Shown one piece after another: positions 17,439 through 25,919 of a stretch of 64,000 bases of DNA (position 1 is its first letter; each line of letters opens with the position of its first letter). The notes beneath the pieces are model-generated. The model was not told where the DNA came from and ran no database searches. It saw only the letters and a program-made list of their open reading frames with translations. The stretch comes from Methanoculleus chikugoensis (lineage in GTDB: Archaea > Halobacteriota > Methanomicrobia > Methanomicrobiales > Methanoculleaceae). Made by a program: the position numbers and the translations under genes. The stretch lies in the NCBI RefSeq assembly GCF_900095385.1, contig NZ_FMID01000046.1:47816-111815 (forward strand), written 5' to 3'.

Positions 17439-18125
17439 ATGTTTGTCGCCTGCCATCTCTTCCTCGGCCTGGTCCTGGGCCTCGCGATCGCCGGACGTCT
17501 GGACGACCGGCGGCTCATCGGCTTCTCTGCGCTCGGGGCCGTCCTCCCCGACCTGATCGATAAACCGGTCGGCCACCTTCTTCTTGCAGGGTCGCTCAAT
17601 TCCGGGCGGCTCTTCGGGCACGGGCTGCTCTTTCTCGGGCTCCTCGCAGTTGCAGGCATCGCACTGTACCGGAGACGCGAATCCATTGCGCTCCTCGCCG
17701 TCGCAGCGGGAGCACTCTCCCACCATCTCCTCGACGCGATGTGGGCGATGCCCGTCACCTGGTACTTCCCGCTCCTCGGCCCATACGAGCCTTACGAGTT
17801 CACCGGCTACTTCGGCGGCGCCATCCTTGCCGAGGTTTCTTCGCTCTCCGAATGGATATTCCTCGCGGCATCGGCCGGGATCGCTCTCGTCGCCTGCCGG
17901 AGCTCCGGTTCCGGCATATCCAGGTTCGCCGCGGCACTCGTCCGCGTCTCCGTTCCGCTCCTCGGAATCCTTGCACTCGTCTCCATCCATGTCTGGGCGG
18001 CCGGCAGCCCGGAGAGCATCCTGATGGCCGGGGCGGGGCCGGAGGATTACCTGCTGCTCGCAGCGGTGGCGGCAGTCGGGGTCGTCGGGGCGATACGGCA
18101 CCGGGATTATCTGTACGCCGGGTAG
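17439..18125 (+). CDS. Membrane-bound metal-dependent hydrolase-like protein (DUF457/YdjM type)
   Basis: 228 residues with about six hydrophobic segments. Conserved polar residues lie at membrane edges: 'HLFLG' near 6, 'GAVLPDLIDKP' near 35, 'GHGLLF' near 60 and 'ALSHHLLDAMW' near 88. This H...D...H...HxxxD arrangement is that of the YdjM/DUF457 family annotated as membrane metal-dependent hydrolases. Substrate unknown. It converges on the archaellin pair, with 5 bp between stops. Confidence 0.65.
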   Translation: MFVACHLFLGLVLGLAIAGRLDDRRLIGFSALGAVLPDLIDKPVGHLLLAGSLNSGRLFGHGLLFLGLLAVAGIALYRRRESIALLAVAAGALSHHLLDAMWAMPVTWYFPLLGPYEPYEFTGYFGGAILAEVSSLSEWIFLAASAGIALVACRSSGSGISRFAAALVRVSVPLLGILALVSIHVWAAGSPESILMAGAGPEDYLLLAAVAAVGVVGAIRHRDYLYAG

Positions 18126-18130
18126 AGGCG

Positions 18131-18712
18131 TCAGTCAAGCCGGGTGATCGTGGTGATGCTGCCCGGCACCGTCCTCTCCACCCGGAGCGCCGGCCTCCCG
18201 GCCGGTTTGATCTCGACGGCAAACGTCCGGTACGCTATGCAATCCGACTTGATATCCGGCGAGACGTTCAGTATGAACTGCTCCCCGGGCTCGAGAAGGT
18301 GATCGGAGTCGGCGTTGAACCGCTCCTGGACGCTCCAGCGCCCGAGTATGGGAACCACGTCGACAAGGGGCTCGTTCCGGTCGATGATCGCCCTGTTCCC
18401 GGAACCGACCAGACGGACGGATACCGTGGTGATGTCGATCGGCTCGCTGCCGGCGGTGAGCCCGACCGGGATGATGATGGCGTCTATCCGTTCAAGATTG
18501 TCGCTGACTCCGTATACGCCGCCGATCACGGTGAGGCTCGACCCTGCTTCCCGGATGCCCTGGTGAACGGTGGAGCGGCTCTCCTCGGAGAAGACGATAC
18601 CCGCCCCCAGAACGACGTACGCAAAGACGGCTGCAACGACGACGAACGCGATGAGCACGATCGCAGCCTCGAGTCCGGTGAACCCGGCGTCAGAAGAGTT
18701 CGACGTAGACAT
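18131..18712 (-). CDS. Archaellin/type IV pilin-like protein (second of a pair)
   Basis: 193 residues. The N-terminus has a class III signal: a short polar leader, then 'AGFTGLEAAIVLIAFVVVAA', a hydrophobic alpha-helix cut just before it by a prepilin peptidase. This is the archaellin (FlaB) pattern. The rest is beta-rich, as in archaellin outer domains. ATG 18712 is preceded by GGGAAG; the TTG nine bases upstream is part of that ribosome-binding site. It overlaps the end of the upstream paralogue by 23 bp, so both are expressed together. No archaellum motor genes lie nearby. Confidence 0.8.
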   Translation of the reverse strand: MSTSNSSDAGFTGLEAAIVLIAFVVVAAVFAYVVLGAGIVFSEESRSTVHQGIREAGSSLTVIGGVYGVSDNLERIDAIIIPVGLTAGSEPIDITTVSVRLVGSGNRAIIDRNEPLVDVVPILGRWSVQERFNADSDHLLEPGEQFILNVSPDIKSDCIAYRTFAVEIKPAGRPALRVERTVPGSITTITRLD

Positions 18713-19250
18713 TCTTCCCAATACCCGCGGGAACGTTTCTGGTCAGCGCAGCGGTCTCTCCCCCTGCGGCGGTCATCTGGAGGGTGAACGTATCTCCCCG
18801 CCCGATCTCCACGCTTCCCACCATCAGCTTCACCGTGACGACCTCGCCCGCCTCAAGGAGGGGTCCGCCGTCTTTGGGATACCGCCAGGTGACGGTTACG
18901 CGGGGATCGCCGGGAGGGAACGTAACGAGGGTCTTCTTCGTAGCGATGGTGTAGGTCATGCTCCCCATATCGATGACGGCGAGATCGGTCGCGGTCTCAA
19001 GATCGAACTCCATGAACTCGATGAGGCCCTTATCGTTGTCCAGCTTGGCGATGACCGACTGTCCCGGGCGGAGAGCGGATCCGGCTTCGCCGAGAGCGGC
19101 ATACATCGTCTCCTGACTCTTCTGCGACGTGGTCATGCCCACCCCGAGAACGACGTACGCGAAGACCGCAGCGACGACGATAAACGCGATGAAGACGATG
19201 GCCGCTTCAAGTCCGGTGAACGCCCGATCGTCCCAGTCTTCCCGGGGCAT
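18690..19250 (-). CDS. Archaellin/type IV pilin-like protein (first of a pair)
   Basis: 186 residues from ATG 19250. The leader 'MPREDWDDRA' is followed by 'FTGLEAAIVFIAFIVVAAVF', nearly identical to the helix of the next gene, then 'AYVVLGVGMTTSQKSQETMY' as in archaellins. The C-terminal domain (about 55-186) differs clearly from its paralogue, so the pair may form hetero-polymeric filaments or serve as major and minor subunits. The frame to 19352 is not supported upstream of MPRED. Confidence 0.8.
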   Translation of the reverse strand: MPREDWDDRAFTGLEAAIVFIAFIVVAAVFAYVVLGVGMTTSQKSQETMYAALGEAGSALRPGQSVIAKLDNDKGLIEFMEFDLETATDLAVIDMGSMTYTIATKKTLVTFPPGDPRVTVTWRYPKDGGPLLEAGEVVTVKLMVGSVEIGRGDTFTLQMTAAGGETAALTRNVPAGIGKNVYVELF

Positions 19251-19395
19251 ATGAATGCGGGTTGGTCGCGCTTCGATTAAAAGATGCTGATTTTTCCTGC
19301 AGGCCGCCTTCAATCGATTCCGGGCGTTCGTATCCCCAAAACAGGCCCTCACCGGAGAACCTATTTATACCATGGCTATTTATGGAGGTAGCAGA

Positions 19396-20367
19396 ATGAC
19401 ATCAGAAACCACCGTAGACACTCTCATCAGGTCGCTGGATCCCCGCACCATCCCGCTGGATTTAAAGGGCGCCTATCTCTGGGCATTTCTCGCCCTTGCG
19501 GGCATCTACGCCCCAATCATCAGCGAGAGTCTCCTTCGCGTGGTCTTCGTCCTGCCGTTCATCCTCTTCATCCCCGGCTACCTCCTGACCGCGGCGCTCT
19601 TCCCGGCAAGAGACGACCTCGACGGAATAGGACGTGTTGCCCTCTCGATAGGGCTTTCCATAGCAATCGTGCCGCTCCTCGGCTTCGCGCTCAACTACAC
19701 GCCCTGGGGCATCCGGCTCGACTCCATCGCCGTCACCCTCCTGGCATTCGGTCTCGCCGTCGGCCTCACCGCCCAGTTCCGGCGCCGAGAGCTTCCGGAA
19801 GAGAGCCGTTTTGCGATTCCTTTGGCCACGTGCCGGGATTCGATACGGGAGGAGTTCTCCGGCGGTTCAGTATCCCGGTTCGACCGGGTCCTGAACGTCG
19901 CCCTCATCGCCGCCGTCCTCGTGGCCGCGGCAACGACGGTCTTCATCATCGCGGTCCCGAAAGAGGGCGAGAAGTTCACCGAGTTCTACATCCTCGGGCC
20001 GCGAGGAAAAGCGGCCGATTATCCGACCGAGTTCATGTCCGGGACGCCGCAGACGGTGATCATCGGGATCGGGAACCACGAATACCGGGATATCACCTAC
20101 ACGGTGGAGACGTTTGCCGTGGAGAGCAGGTTCAATAACGTGACGAACCGGTCGACGGTCGTCTCGGCGACGCTCCTCGACCGGTTCTCCGTCACGGTGC
20201 CGCACAACCGGACCGTCGAGCAACCCTACACCTTCCGGATCATGGACCCGGATACGAACCGGATCGAGTTCCTCCTCTTTGCCGGGACACCGCCCGACAC
20301 CATCCCCAAAAACAATCTCACCGACGCCGGTTACCGCAACCTGCACCTCTGGCTGCGGGTGCACTGA
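19396..20367 (+). CDS. DUF1616 membrane protein
   Basis: 323 residues. Four membrane segments in the first 150 residues ('YLWAFLALAGIYAPIIS', 'FVLPFILFIPGYLLTAALFP', two more), a fifth near 170-190, then a 140-residue outside domain with a beta-rich pattern ending in 'LHLWLRVH'. 'LPFILFIPGYLLTAALFP' is the DUF1616 hallmark. The function is unknown; members often accompany cell-surface or glycan genes. I start at ATG 19396, preceded at 7 nt by GGAGGT; a TATA-like 'tatttatac' is at 19362-19370. Divergent from the archaellin pair. Confidence 0.8.
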   Translation: MTSETTVDTLIRSLDPRTIPLDLKGAYLWAFLALAGIYAPIISESLLRVVFVLPFILFIPGYLLTAALFPARDDLDGIGRVALSIGLSIAIVPLLGFALNYTPWGIRLDSIAVTLLAFGLAVGLTAQFRRRELPEESRFAIPLATCRDSIREEFSGGSVSRFDRVLNVALIAAVLVAAATTVFIIAVPKEGEKFTEFYILGPRGKAADYPTEFMSGTPQTVIIGIGNHEYRDITYTVETFAVESRFNNVTNRSTVVSATLLDRFSVTVPHNRTVEQPYTFRIMDPDTNRIEFLLFAGTPPDTIPKNNLTDAGYRNLHLWLRVH

Positions 20368-20578
20368 GGGGGAACGGGCTGCAGCGGTGAACTCAGCGCC
20401 GGGTCACGGGAGGCGGTGCATCACATGATCCCGGCTACACCCCTCACCAGTATTTTTCGAGATTCTGTATTTTTAGTGAAATGAAGCACAGAAATCCAGT
20501 TATTGAGTTGTTGAACGTAGAGAGTGTTTCCCAAATGTTTAAATTTCCAAACAGTATATGGTTCATCGAGGTACAAGA

Positions 20579-21073
20579 ATGAGAAGCGGGATTCTGGTCG
20601 CCTCCCTTCTGCTCATGGCGGTTATCGTAGCCCCGGCCGGGGCATTCACCACAGACAATCTCCTGATAGCCGTGGACGAGGACGGGAGCGCAAGTATCAC
20701 CATTAACTACACCCTCTCGTGGATCGAGACTATCGCCGTCTTCTTCAAGATCGCCGATCCGGCACAGGAACTGAAGTCCGCGCTTGAAGGATCGCTCGGG
20801 GTTCCCGTAACGGTGACTTCGGCCGAGAGTGACAGCGCCGCGTTCTCGGTCCGGGAGTTCGCGGAGATCGAAGGCGCCGATGGAGGACGGGTCTACTCGA
20901 CACCGGGACTCGACTTCACCGGGGCGCAGGAAGTGATCGACAGTTACTGGTTTGCATCGCTGGTCGAGACCGACCTCTCCCCGGGCCTGACGGTAGTCCG
21001 GTTCCCGGACGGCCACGAGGAGACCTTCTCCGACCAGAGCGCAATTCCACCCCTCTCCCATACGGTTGAGTGA
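20579..21073 (+). CDS. Small secreted protein of unknown function
   Basis: 164 residues. A Sec signal peptide is clear: 'MRSGILVASLLLMAVIVAPAG' with probable cleavage after AGA. The mature part is acidic, without Cys or a second membrane anchor, and contains a 'VDEDGSASITINYTLSWIE' stretch like a beta-sandwich. I start at ATG 20579, which has a GAGGT ribosome-binding site; an upstream in-frame ATG at 20558 would spoil the signal peptide. No family recognised. Confidence 0.65.
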   Translation: MRSGILVASLLLMAVIVAPAGAFTTDNLLIAVDEDGSASITINYTLSWIETIAVFFKIADPAQELKSALEGSLGVPVTVTSAESDSAAFSVREFAEIEGADGGRVYSTPGLDFTGAQEVIDSYWFASLVETDLSPGLTVVRFPDGHEETFSDQSAIPPLSHTVE

Positions 21074-21454
21074 AACCCCCTCTCTTCTCTTTTCTGCACC
21101 AGTACTTCGCTAAAACGGTTGAGGTGATCTTCAAGAGGTCAAACCATCTCCTTCGCGTTCTTCGCGACTTCGCGTGAGTTAATGGGTGAAGATAGTAATA
21201 TGGCCTCACGCGAAGAGCGCGAAGTCCGGTGCCCGGGTGCTGCCGATCCCGTTGTAGGTCGCTATGCGAGGCTGCAGTGATCGATTTCAGATGCCGAAAT
21301 TAGTGAAGTACTGTGCACACAACCCCTCTTCATCAGCGTCCCGGATACGGATACCCGGACAGAGGGATGATGTGGGCCTATCGATTGTCGGTGGTGTACT
21401 GTTGGCACCGCAGCTAACCGGTCGCAACCTACCAAAAAAAAGAAGGGGGAGATC
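21074..21454. other. Gene-free stretch with a family-2 repeat
   Basis: Holds the family-2 inverted repeat at about 21151-21225 and, just past the fdhB stop on the minus strand, an A-rich/T-rich run (about 21435-21445) that may terminate fdh transcription. No gene is supported. Confidence 0.55.
21151..21225. repeat. Family-2 inverted repeat, copy B
   Basis: CTTCGCGTGAG (21168-21178) pairs with CTCACGCGAAG (21205-21215). The spacer GTTAATGGGTGAAGATAG resembles the spacer of the copy at 35.6 kb, so the whole unit, not only the arms, is repeated. Confidence 0.7.
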
Positions 21455-22693
21455 TTACTCGAAGATGTTGAAGATCTGGTCGCTGCCGGTGTCGGCGAGA
21501 CGCTTGCGTTCGGTCTGCTCCTCGACGAGCGCGAGCACCGGGAGTTCCATGTCCACACCCGGGGTGTGGCCGAACATCTCCTCAAGATCGACCTGCAGAG
21601 CGTGCATGAAGAGCGCGTTCGGGATATCCATCGCGCAGTTCTCCTCGCACTGGCCGCAGTTGATACACGAGTCCGAGATGTGGGCGTACCGGATCAGGTG
21701 GAACATGAAGGGCGGCGGAACCTGACCGGGCTCGACCAGGTATGCCTTCTTCGTGCTGCACTCGACGCAGTAGCAGATCGGGCAGTTCTCGATGCAGGCG
21801 TAGCACTTGATACACCGGCTCGTCGCGTCCATAATCTTTTTCAGGCGGTCCTTGCCCTCGCCGAGGCCCTCGAAGTCTTTCGCCCGCCACTTGTCGCCGA
21901 GCTTCAGCATCGCGTTCTCGACCTTGCCGCGGATCTCGATACCCTTCGGGTTCGCGGCCTCGCTCTTGAGAACTCCTGCCTTCAGAGCGCCGTCGAGGAG
22001 GTTTGCGCCCTTCTCGGAGCAGACCTCGACGAAGGTTGCCTTACCGGCCTTATCCCCGATGACGCCCCAGTTGCCGCAGGCGAGATCCGCCTGGCGGGGG
22101 ATCTTCATCTTGCAGCGGCGGCAGTTCGACCGGCGGCCGTAGCCTGCCTCCTCGAGTTCGTCCATCGAGATGCCCTTGTGCTGGCCGTCCTTCGTGACGA
22201 TGATGAACTGGCCCTTGTCGATCTCTTCCTTGACGACGTCGTCGGGGTCGACCTCGAACTTCTCGGCGATCATCTTCCGGGCCAGGACCGGGCTGACGGA
22301 CCCGCCGCAGTTGAGACCGATCAGGAGGACGTTGTCCAGGTTGATCTGGTTGCGCTTCGCGAGCTCGTAGAGGCCCATCGCGTCGCAGCCTTTCACCGGC
22401 ATGGCGATCCGCATGTTCTCGGCGCCCTCCAGGTACTTCTTGAGCAGTTTCGAGAGCAGGAGCGTTCCGCAGTGGAGCGAGCCGGAAGTCTCTGCGATCT
22501 CGGCCGGGTCGGTGATGAGCACAGGCACGGCATCGTAGAGATCCTGTCCCTTCTTTACGGCAAGGACAGCGTCCACCATGCCGGACTTAAGCGCGTGCGT
22601 CAGCAGAGCGGTGACCGCTCCGCCGCACTCGCCCTTCTCCTGGCAGGCGGCATCAGCTGCCCATGCGTAGACCATATCGCCTTTTGCAGCCAT
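21455..22693 (-). CDS. fdhB: F420-type formate dehydrogenase, beta subunit
   Basis: 412 residues. This is the FrhB/FdhB coenzyme F420-binding flavoprotein: N-terminal 'CQEKGECGGAVTALLTHAL', 'MPVKGCDAMGLYELA', 'GRRSNCRRCKMKIPRQADLACGNWG' (cut here as separate motifs), and two [4Fe-4S] ferredoxin-like clusters at the end, 'CIKCYACIENCP' and 'CINCGQCEENC'. It passes electrons from formate oxidised by FdhA to F420. Its ATG follows the fdhA stop by two bases, with GGAGG overlapping the fdhA end, so the two are coupled. Confidence 0.95.
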   Translation of the reverse strand: MAAKGDMVYAWAADAACQEKGECGGAVTALLTHALKSGMVDAVLAVKKGQDLYDAVPVLITDPAEIAETSGSLHCGTLLLSKLLKKYLEGAENMRIAMPVKGCDAMGLYELAKRNQINLDNVLLIGLNCGGSVSPVLARKMIAEKFEVDPDDVVKEEIDKGQFIIVTKDGQHKGISMDELEEAGYGRRSNCRRCKMKIPRQADLACGNWGVIGDKAGKATFVEVCSEKGANLLDGALKAGVLKSEAANPKGIEIRGKVENAMLKLGDKWRAKDFEGLGEGKDRLKKIMDATSRCIKCYACIENCPICYCVECSTKKAYLVEPGQVPPPFMFHLIRYAHISDSCINCGQCEENCAMDIPNALFMHALQVDLEEMFGHTPGVDMELPVLALVEEQTERKRLADTGSDQIFNIFE

Positions 22694-22695
22694 CT

Positions 22696-24762
22696 TCAGG
22701 CCTCCGTAATCTTCTCGACCTTCACAGCACAGGCCTTGAACTCAGGGATCTTTGCGATCGGGTCGAGTGCATTGTTCGTCAGGACGTTCGCTGCACACTC
22801 GGCGAAGTGGAACGGCATGAACATGACGCCCTTCTTGATCTCGTCGGTAACTTTCGCTTCGACTTCGACTTCGCCGCGGCGGCTGATTGCCCGGACCATT
22901 TCCTTGTTCGCTATACCGAGTTCTTTTGCGTCCTCGGTGTTGATCTCGATCCAGCCCGTCGGGACCTCGTTATCGAGGGTCGCGGAGCGACGGGTCATGG
23001 ATCCGGTGTGCCAGTGCCAGATGCAGCGGCCGGTGGTGAGGATATAGGGGTACTCAGCGTCGGGGACTTCCGCCGGCGGTTTCCACTCGATGGGGTGCAT
23101 TACGCCCATGCCGTCGGGGTGCGAGCACTTGCCGATGTGCAGGATAGGCGTGCCGGGGTGCTCCGTGGTCGGGCAGGGCCAGTGGAGGGCTTCGGGCCGG
23201 TTGAGCCGCTCGTAGTTCATGCCGTGATAGGACGGCGTGAGGGCGGCGATCTCGTTGAAGATCTCCTCGGCGCTCTGGTAGGGGAACTGCTTGGCGTAGC
23301 CCATGGCGGCCGCCACTTCGCAGAGGATCTTCCAGTCGACCTTTGCCTCGCCCGGCGGGTCCTGAGCCGTGCGCCACATCTGGACGCGCCGCTCGGTGCT
23401 GGTCTGGGTACCTTCCTTCTCTGCGTAGCAGGAGGCAGGCAGCACGACGTCCGCGTGCTGGGCGGTCTCGGTCAGGAAGATGTCCTGTACCACCAGGAAC
23501 TCCAAACTCTTGAGTGCGTGCTCTGCGTGGGTGAGGTCCGGGTCGGAGAGCATCGGGTTCTCGCCCATGATGTACATCGCCTTGAGCTCGCCGGGGTTGT
23601 CGGTCAGGACGTTGAACATGACGGTGACCTCGTAGCCGTTCTTCGGCTCACAGATGCCATCGGGGAAGCCCCAGGCGTCGGCGAACTTCTTGTGGACGGC
23701 CTCGTCGATGACCTTCTGGTAGCCGGTGAAGACGACGGGGAGACATCCCATGTCGCAGGCGCCCTGAACGTTGTTCTGGCCGCGGAGCGCGTTCACGCCG
23801 CCACCGCGCTTGCCGATGTTTCCGGTAAGCATCTGGAGGTTTGCAGTCGACTTGACGTTGTCTACGCCGACGGTGTGCTGGGTGATGCCCATCGAGTAGA
23901 GGAGCGCGGAGGATTCGGCGGTACCGATCCATTCGGCTGCGGTCTTGAGATCTGCAGCGGAAATTCCGGAGATCTTCTCGACGTTCTCGGGGAGATAATC
24001 ATCCTTGAGCACCGTCGCTTTGAGTTCCTCGTATCCCTTTGCGCGCTTCGAAACCCACTCCTTGTCCTCCCATCCGTTCCTGATGATCTCTCCCATCAGG
24101 CAGTTGAGGATGGCCACATCGGTGCCGGAGTAGAAGGATGCATAGAGATCAGCCTGCTTCGCGGTCGGCGTGTAGCGCGGGTCGAATACGATGATTTTCG
24201 CACCGTTCAACTTTGCCTGAACGATCTTGCGGCCGATGAGCGGGTGCTGTTCGAATGTGTTGGACCCGATGACGAAGACGCACTTGGACTCGGCGATGTC
24301 GAGGATGGAGTTGGTCATCGCACCGGAGCCGAACGAGGCGGCGAGGCCGGCGACGGTGGACGCATGGCAGAGCCGGGCGCAGTGGTCGACGTGCCGCGTC
24401 TTGAAGACGCCGCGCGCCAGTTTCATCAGCAGGTAGTTCTCTTCGTTGGAGACACGGGCTGAGGAAAGGCAGGCGATTTCATCGGGCTTATACGACTTGA
24501 ACTTCTGTGCGATCAGGTCGTAAGCCTCGTCCCAGGTCGCCTCGACGAACTTGCCGTCCTTCTTGATGAGCGGCTTTGTGAGGCGGTCCGGGCTGTTCAC
24601 GAACTCGTGAGCGTAAGTGCCCTTGGGGCAGACTTTCCCCTCGTTGACCGGAGAACGCTTGTAAGGTTGTGTGCCGACAACCTTCCCGTCCTTCACGACG
24701 AGGTTGAAGCTGCACCCTGTACCGCAGTACGGGCATGTAGTTTGTACATACTTGAGATCCAT
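22696..24762 (-). CDS. fdhA: Formate dehydrogenase, catalytic alpha subunit
   Basis: 688 residues from ATG 24762, preceded by GAGG. N-terminal [4Fe-4S] cluster ligands C10, C13, C17 and C45 ('CPYCGTGC', 'KVCPKG'). The molybdenum/tungsten ligand lies in 'HCARLCHAST' and is Cys132, where E. coli FdhH has selenocysteine, so this is a Cys enzyme. The rest is the bis-molybdopterin-guanine-dinucleotide oxidoreductase fold, ending in the MopB binding domain ('TTGRCIWHWHTGSMTRR'). It oxidises formate to CO2 and supplies electrons for methanogenesis from formate. Confidence 0.95.
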   Translation of the reverse strand: MDLKYVQTTCPYCGTGCSFNLVVKDGKVVGTQPYKRSPVNEGKVCPKGTYAHEFVNSPDRLTKPLIKKDGKFVEATWDEAYDLIAQKFKSYKPDEIACLSSARVSNEENYLLMKLARGVFKTRHVDHCARLCHASTVAGLAASFGSGAMTNSILDIAESKCVFVIGSNTFEQHPLIGRKIVQAKLNGAKIIVFDPRYTPTAKQADLYASFYSGTDVAILNCLMGEIIRNGWEDKEWVSKRAKGYEELKATVLKDDYLPENVEKISGISAADLKTAAEWIGTAESSALLYSMGITQHTVGVDNVKSTANLQMLTGNIGKRGGGVNALRGQNNVQGACDMGCLPVVFTGYQKVIDEAVHKKFADAWGFPDGICEPKNGYEVTVMFNVLTDNPGELKAMYIMGENPMLSDPDLTHAEHALKSLEFLVVQDIFLTETAQHADVVLPASCYAEKEGTQTSTERRVQMWRTAQDPPGEAKVDWKILCEVAAAMGYAKQFPYQSAEEIFNEIAALTPSYHGMNYERLNRPEALHWPCPTTEHPGTPILHIGKCSHPDGMGVMHPIEWKPPAEVPDAEYPYILTTGRCIWHWHTGSMTRRSATLDNEVPTGWIEINTEDAKELGIANKEMVRAISRRGEVEVEAKVTDEIKKGVMFMPFHFAECAANVLTNNALDPIAKIPEFKACAVKVEKITEA

Positions 24763-24798
24763 GGTAAAAACCTCGGATACACCTATATAGACAATTGA

Positions 24799-24808
24799 AA
24801 TATTTAAC
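24799..24808 (-). promoter_or_regulatory. TATA box of the fdhA-fdhB operon
   Basis: On the minus strand the sequence reads GTTAAATATT. Start of transcription expected near 24777, giving a 15-nt leader that contains the GAGG ribosome-binding site before ATG 24762. Confidence 0.5.
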
Positions 24809-24811
24809 ACT

Positions 24812-25265
24812 AGTGATTAACAGGAGCATATTTGATGAATAAGTGTGGGATAGGAGGTGCATCTTTCCGGGTGCCCGGTACGATATCGACCATTCTTTCC
24901 CGTAACCGCATTCAGGTGCATGAGACCGGTTGGATCCGGGATGCGCCCTGAACCCCACATGAGACAGCGAAACAGTCGGTTGACATACGGCGTCTTCCCG
25001 AATTCGGGCCCGGATGCAGTCGCCCCCGGATCCGACGGTGCGGGAGAAGGGGAACATCGGCCCCAACCGCGACCGGAGCCGGGCATACGCGCTGAACCAG
25101 TCTCCGGGCGGCGGCATCTCCGGGGCACTCCCCTGCGGACTGGAACGTCTCCACGTCGTCCGGTCCCGTCTGACGGGAGATGTTATTATCGGTGGATGCA
25201 TACCCTCTCATACAACTGCACAGGAGAGAATTGCCATCGCAAAGAAGACACTGCCGATCCCGCCG
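24812..25265. other. Gene-free stretch before the zinc-finger gene
   Basis: No protein similarity is seen in any frame. The reading frame of the downstream gene is open from 25014, but its translation up to 25265 is low-complexity and unlike the domain that follows. The segment 25180-25230 is AT-rich enough to contain a promoter. Confidence 0.4.
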
Positions 25266-25865
25266 ATGCTCGTCGACCTGGTGGGAAACGCCCTCGCGTC
25301 GATGGACGGCGTGATATTTGACGATCTCGACGCCTGCCCGTCGTGCGGGGGTCAGGTGATCGGGCACGACATGCGGGCAAAACGGTTTGCCGTCATGCAC
25401 GACAACGGAAAAGAACACACCGTCCGGGTCTTCGTGAAGCGGTTCTACTGCCAGGACTGCGGCGCCCTCTGCTATGCGGACGCTCCCTTCTACCCCGACA
25501 CCCGTCTCGCATCGCCCATCGTCGATCTCTGTCTCCTCCTCTCACAGCAGATGCCCTTCAACCAGGTGGCGCAGCACCTCCGGGCGATGGGGATCGTCGT
25601 CGACCGGGGAACGATCCGGAACTACGCCTCCCGCGATTTCGGGACGATTCCCGCGACCAACCTCTTCGGTTTTCTGCTACCGCTCTCCCTGCTGAACCTC
25701 GCCACCTTCACCCTCGACCGTGAGCGGCGTCCCATCGTAGGGGCAGAAGCGCTCGCCGCCTGCGGTTTCCCACCCGCAGGCAGGGCATCGCTTCGCGGCA
25801 GGGGGACGCCCGAAGAGCGGAATCAGCGGAATGAACAGGAAGAGAAAGAAGAACGGGAATCCTGA
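25266..25865 (+). CDS. Zinc-finger protein of unknown function, transposase-N-terminus-like
   Basis: About 199 residues from ATG 25266; the true start may be up to 70 bases further upstream. 'ACPSCGGQVIGHD' and 'FYCQDCGALCYADAPFYPDT' make a two-CxxC zinc finger; next comes a helix-turn-helix-like region ('PFNQVAQHLRAMGIVVDRGT', 'IRNYA'). This resembles the DNA-binding front end of some transposases, without any catalytic DDE domain. The last 60 residues lie antisense to the zinc-ribbon gene on the other strand and look like shadow sequence, so the natural end may be lost or the frame may run into its neighbour. Confidence 0.5.
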   Translation: MLVDLVGNALASMDGVIFDDLDACPSCGGQVIGHDMRAKRFAVMHDNGKEHTVRVFVKRFYCQDCGALCYADAPFYPDTRLASPIVDLCLLLSQQMPFNQVAQHLRAMGIVVDRGTIRNYASRDFGTIPATNLFGFLLPLSLLNLATFTLDRERRPIVGAEALAACGFPPAGRASLRGRGTPEERNQRNEQEEKEERES

Positions 25866-25919
25866 CGCCAGCGACACGACCGTGACGGCGATCGATACCG
25901 CGAGCAGAAGAAGGGTCAG
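25677..25919 (-). CDS. Small membrane zinc-ribbon protein, third gene of the mfn operon
   Basis: 80 residues if translation starts at CTG 25919, whose CTGA overlaps the TGA stop of mfnF in the manner of the common ATGA coupling. GTG 25877 would give 66 residues but would cut the first of two hydrophobic helices ('TLLLLAVSIAVTVVSL' and 'FPFFFLFLFIPLIPLF'). The C-terminal half is a zinc ribbon, CPACGWETAGGERFCPYDG with the CxxC...CxxDG form. No family name is known to me. Its place after mfnD-mfnF does not by itself show a role in methanofuran synthesis. Confidence 0.6.
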   Translation of the reverse strand: MTLLLLAVSIAVTVVSLASGFPFFFLFLFIPLIPLFGRPPAAKRCPACGWETAGGERFCPYDGTPLTVEGEGGEVQQGER

